NCBI RefSeq assembly: GCF_000425845.1
Contig: NZ_AUEF01000010.1
Span: forward strand, 1 to 64,000
DNA length: 64,000 bases
Direction of reading: 5' to 3'
Origin: Jeotgalicoccus psychrophilus DSM 19085
Lineage (GTDB): Bacteria > Bacillota > Bacilli > Staphylococcales > Salinicoccaceae
A program made the position numbers and the translations under genes. Under the pieces are notes generated by a model. That model ran no database searches, was not told where the DNA came from, and saw only the letters and a list, made by a program, of their open reading frames with translations. Positions 61,304 to 64,000 of the stretch are shown here, piece after piece (the stretch's first letter is position 1; the number at the start of each line of letters is the position of its first letter).

Positions 61304-62503
61304 TTAAATTTTTCCAAGCAATTGATTTTTATATTTATTGACGGTACGTCTGGAGATTGAAATTCCTTGTTCATTCAACATTGCTGAAATCTTGTTGTCG
61401 GGTATATTTTCGAAGTCATCTAAATTTTTAATGAGGTACATTACATAACTGACTGAAGTGTTTTTATAACATTTTTTTGACAATAAAGATTTAATTGGAT
61501 AAATGCCTCTTGGGGTCGCGATAAATTTGTTATGCAGCAATCGGCTTATTGTAGCAGGACTGAGTGATGTATACTCTGCCAGCATATTTTGATCTAAAGT
61601 ATTTAAGAACGATGTATTCCCCATCAGATAATCAGTTTGTATATTTGCGATAATTGTTAGTATATCTGCCAGATAGACTTTTCGAGCATTTAATATCGAT
61701 ACTAGTTCTTCATAGTCGTTTTTATAGCTTTCCATTTTACGAGTGAATGAATTCTCAGCTGTAGTTAGGTTAATGGGCTCAAACGTCACGGATTCTAATA
61801 AATAATCATGAACCTGAATAACAAAGTGATTATTATCATCTAATAAAATCGATGCTTCTGGAGTTAGATATGACGTATCTTCACCATTAACTGGAAATAA
61901 TTCGCAGTAATTTTTAATTAAATCCACATATGATAAAAAATCTGTTTCGTTTACATCAATAGATTTCAAAAATGAATAATTCTGTTTTTGAATGTCATCC
62001 ATATGAGATATAAAAATTGAAAATAAATAATCGTTATAAATTTTTTTATGTTTTAACTGGAAAAATAAGAAGTTAATGATATTTCTGCATCCTATACCTC
62101 TATTCTCATAATTTTGGAGAAGATTAATCAAATGTTCGACGTTATTTTCGGTAGTATGCATTATTGAACAAATTTCTTTTGTATCCGCTTCCAGAAATCC
62201 CTTGGAGTTTAACGAATATATTATATATTTCATCGTTAATTGATCTTTCTCTAAAAGAAAGCAATTAAAATGTTGCAGTATTTCTGATAGAATATCATCG
62301 GATTTAATTTCGTTTCTGTATGATAAAACAGTAAGAGGAATTTTATCCTCATCGATATAGATTAATGGATTGTCACGGCATTTATTTATAATATAGTCAT
62401 TTAATTCGTCTGAACTATATTTAAATAAACTGATAGAATTATATAAAAAACTATTTAAAGTGATATTTAGGTCGTTGGTAATAATGTTTTCCAGCTTAAT
62501 CAT
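61304..62503 (-). CDS. rpoN: Divergent RNA polymerase sigma-54 factor
   Basis: The 399-residue protein follows the sigma-54 plan: an N-terminal activator-contact segment (residues 1-50, ending IINKCRDNPLIYI, the counterpart of EENPLL), a core-binding middle, then a helix-turn-helix (YTSLSPATISRLLHNKFIATPRGIYPIKSLLS, matching the KYVQTPRGI-F-L-FFS signature) and the RpoN box SRRTVNKYK at 384-392 (canonical ARRTVAKYR). It is shorter than usual (430-480) and rich in Asn, Ile, Tyr and Leu. S. aureus has no sigma-54. No enhancer-binding activator is within the window. It is encoded on the minus strand inside the catabolic cluster, with more A/T than its neighbours, suggesting transfer. Confidence 0.85.
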   Translation of the reverse strand: MIKLENIITNDLNITLNSFLYNSISLFKYSSDELNDYIINKCRDNPLIYIDEDKIPLTVLSYRNEIKSDDILSEILQHFNCFLLEKDQLTMKYIIYSLNSKGFLEADTKEICSIMHTTENNVEHLINLLQNYENRGIGCRNIINFLFFQLKHKKIYNDYLFSIFISHMDDIQKQNYSFLKSIDVNETDFLSYVDLIKNYCELFPVNGEDTSYLTPEASILLDDNNHFVIQVHDYLLESVTFEPINLTTAENSFTRKMESYKNDYEELVSILNARKVYLADILTIIANIQTDYLMGNTSFLNTLDQNMLAEYTSLSPATISRLLHNKFIATPRGIYPIKSLLSKKCYKNTSVSYVMYLIKNLDDFENIPDNKISAMLNEQGISISRRTVNKYKNQLLGKI

Positions 62504-62577
62504 TATATCAATCCTCTAATATTTTACTTACAGCTATACTACCATACGGATTATATATATTAATAAATTATATAATT

Positions 62578-62594
62578 CTTTACAAAAAGTAAAA
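62578..62594. promoter_or_regulatory. Palindromic operator-like site 3
   Basis: CTTTACAAAAAGTAAAA matches site 2 at 13 of 17 positions and is itself a TTTAC-AAAAA-GTAAA dyad. It lies in the gap upstream of the sigma-54 gene. Confidence 0.4.
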
Positions 62595-62605
62595 TTCAAA
62601 ATAAA

Positions 62606-62633
62606 GAAGTTCACTCCAGATGGAATGAACTTC
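62606..62633 (-). terminator. Terminator of the FAD oxidoreductase operon
   Basis: GAAGTTCA-CTCC and GGAA-TGAACTTC form an interrupted stem around AGAT. On the minus strand it follows the FAD gene and runs into a T-rich stretch. Confidence 0.7.
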
Positions 62634-62637
62634 TCTA

Positions 62638-63804
62638 TTATTGTGATTGCCACATATTCTCAAGTATTTCACGTCCGGCTATCAAATCCGCATGGAATTT
62701 TACTTTTGCGTTTTTTCTTTCATCATTAATGTGTCGTAATGTATCAGACAATCTTCCTTTATATCCTAATATGTTAAAAGCAGCAGCTCTTCCTTGAAGC
62801 ATCGCGATTTTTGCATTTTCAATACCTGTAACGTTACCTGCCACATATAAGTTTGGTAATTCTGTCTGCATGTTTTTACTATGGAGCGGCACATAGCCGC
62901 CTAACGACTCCATATAGACATGTTTTAAATTCAACAGAGAAGCAATTTCACTGAGTGGTGCGAGTCCATCTGAAATACAGACGAAATCACAATCTATATC
63001 ATATTTAGTCTTTGGAATAGGAGTACCTTCTGAATCAGTTTTTTGAACTGTAACAGATTCAACTTTCTCAGTTCCATTAATACTAACAACCTGTTCTTTA
63101 ATTGAAATAGGTAAACCTAATGCTTTGATTCCTGAAGAAGGAAATAATTTTAATGCAGTTTGGTGTAAAGGTTTCACTTTATCAGCGACTGCTACTCCTG
63201 CAGAAATAAATTTCGATGGGGCAGAGCTGCCTAATGAAAGCAGTGTTTCAAATGCATCTTTTGGTGATTTTGTATTTATAATATTTCTTTGCGGCATACA
63301 GATTTTAGCAACCTCAATATACGCATATCCAAGTTCCATTGCAATGACCATAGATAATGGATTAATGCCGATTATAACTCCTTTATTTCCGGGTTTTACC
63401 CGATTAAAGTTCGTTAGTATCTGAGCAGCGCCTACTGTCATAACTCCGGGAAGATCCCAGCCTGGTAAAGGTGTAGATTTTTCTCTGGCACCAGTTGCAA
63501 TAATTAAGTGAGAGGCTTCAAACACCCCTGCAGTAGTATGTACAGTATAGTTATCATTGTATTCTACATCGTATACAGAAGTATTGATTAGAATCTCACT
63601 TTTCTTTTCAGTTTCCAAAATTAATTCTTTTGCAATTTTTAATCCGTTCCACCATTTCTCTTTTTTCTCTTCGTAGAGCTGTCCAAGCAGCCGGCCGCCG
63701 GCATGGTAATATTCATCAATTACCAGTACTCTTTGATTGTCCTGGAGCACTTTAGCAGCAGATAATCCAGCTGGGCCGGCGCCAATAATAATCGTATCAA
63801 ACAT
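62638..63804 (-). CDS. FAD-dependent oxidoreductase (HcnB/OoxA/hydroxyproline dehydrogenase alpha-like)
   Basis: The 388-residue protein has an N-terminal FAD motif (TIIIGAGPAGLSAAKVL), GGRLLGQLY, ATGAREKSTPLPGWDLPGVMTVGAAQ and a C-terminal NLYVAGNVTGIENAKIAMLQGRAAA. These belong to the family of opine/nopaline oxidase A, HcnB and the D-hydroxyproline dehydrogenase subunit that works with a small 2Fe-2S protein. The ATG at 63804 follows AAGGAGGG and overlaps by 8 bases the end of such a 2Fe-2S gene. TTG or ATG starts further up lie inside that gene. It is probably one subunit of a heteromeric amine dehydrogenase. Confidence 0.85.
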   Translation of the reverse strand: MFDTIIIGAGPAGLSAAKVLQDNQRVLVIDEYYHAGGRLLGQLYEEKKEKWWNGLKIAKELILETEKKSEILINTSVYDVEYNDNYTVHTTAGVFEASHLIIATGAREKSTPLPGWDLPGVMTVGAAQILTNFNRVKPGNKGVIIGINPLSMVIAMELGYAYIEVAKICMPQRNIINTKSPKDAFETLLSLGSSAPSKFISAGVAVADKVKPLHQTALKLFPSSGIKALGLPISIKEQVVSINGTEKVESVTVQKTDSEGTPIPKTKYDIDCDFVCISDGLAPLSEIASLLNLKHVYMESLGGYVPLHSKNMQTELPNLYVAGNVTGIENAKIAMLQGRAAAFNILGYKGRLSDTLRHINDERKNAKVKFHADLIAGREILENMWQSQ

Positions 63805-64000
63805 AAGGGCTTCCCTCCTTAACGACATAAGGGATTTCAAATTGTTGTTCTATTACCATATCTTGTACTAAAGGTGTGAGGCATGCCCTCTTATTTCTTT
63901 TACCATTTACGGTAACCCGGCATTCTGAACAATGTCCGATATTACAATACATACCGCGAGGTTGGCCGTCTTTTTCATGCTCTCGTATTTTTCTAATATT
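63797..64000 (-). CDS. 2Fe-2S ferredoxin-like subunit, 5' part beyond the window
   Basis: The minus strand is open from the window end to a TGA at 63797-63799, giving 67 C-terminal residues: RGMYCNIGHCSECRV followed by VNGKRNKRACLTP. The C-x4-C-x2-C then a fourth Cys pattern is the plant-type 2Fe-2S binding site of HcnA-like subunits. The gene overlaps the FAD subunit gene by 8 bases, showing a tight operon. The start and any upstream genes are outside the window. Confidence 0.85.
   Translation of the reverse strand, partial: NIRKIREHEKDGQPRGMYCNIGHCSECRVTVNGKRNKRACLTPLVQDMVIEQQFEIPYVVKEGSPYV

Overview
The window looks like chromosomal DNA of a moderately low-GC Gram-positive coccus of the Staphylococcaceae, most like the Jeotgalicoccus/Salinicoccus side of the family rather than Staphylococcus itself. 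Reasons: strong Gram-positive ribosome binding sites, sigma-A and sigma-B type promoters, a complete CstR/CstA/CstB persulfide system very like that of S. aureus, clade-type guaB-guaA and topB genes, and a zinc-independent S14 under a Zur box. The genus is inference; no rRNA is present.

Layout. 0-5 kb: a broken PadR gene, rpsR, a YjbR-type protein, a sarcosine oxidase-like flavoenzyme, a double VOC protein, a methyltransferase and a sigma-B type stress gene. 5-7.2 kb: an XRE-TPR (RRNPP-like) regulator, an unlisted 43-residue secreted propeptide and a YfbU-like gene, then a second sigma-B stress gene. 7.3-16.5 kb: guaB-guaA, a D-cysteine desulfhydrase, an nhaC remnant, a YjiH membrane protein, a stand-alone purC-like gene and topB. 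16.6-23.4 kb: a secreted repeat protein, a Tat-exported GMC dehydrogenase pair, and a cassette of two near-identical serine-rich 34-residue peptides followed by an ABC exporter and a protein kinase. 23.4-33.6 kb: transport, peptidase, membrane and pentapeptide-repeat genes, tRNA-Ala, a TetM-like GTPase, a GNAT enzyme and a RocB-like peptidase.

33.6-39.2 kb: cstR and a CstR-operator-controlled run cstA-cstB-tauE-osmC-lanC in which a stand-alone LanC-like cyclase is the last gene. 39.2-44 kb: quinone oxidoreductase, formamidase with its FmdB zinc ribbon, a glycerate kinase with a large in-frame deletion, a 41-bp tandem repeat, and a thiol-redox group (DsbA/FrnE-like, a 51-residue Cys peptide, glutaredoxin). 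44-55.5 kb: large catalase, YfcC carrier, RluA-type synthase, BCCT transporter, cupins, and an M20 amidohydrolase with a two-part DUF3100-type carrier. 55.6-58.1 kb: a short-chain dehydrogenase pseudogene, a SAP-domain protein, DUF2200 and rpsN. 58.2-64 kb: a catabolic cluster resembling hydroxyproline degradation (aldehyde dehydrogenase, XRE-cupin regulator, DapA-family enzyme, FAD protein and a 2Fe-2S protein cut by the window end) surrounding a divergent sigma-54 factor. Three copies of one palindromic operator tie this cluster together.

The best candidates for something undescribed are, in my order: the serine-rich peptide/ABC/kinase cassette, the LanC-like protein at the end of the persulfide operon, the RRNPP-like peptide signalling locus, and the sigma-54 gene in a catabolic island. 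Genes were placed by reading the translations; family names come from memory of motifs, not from searches.
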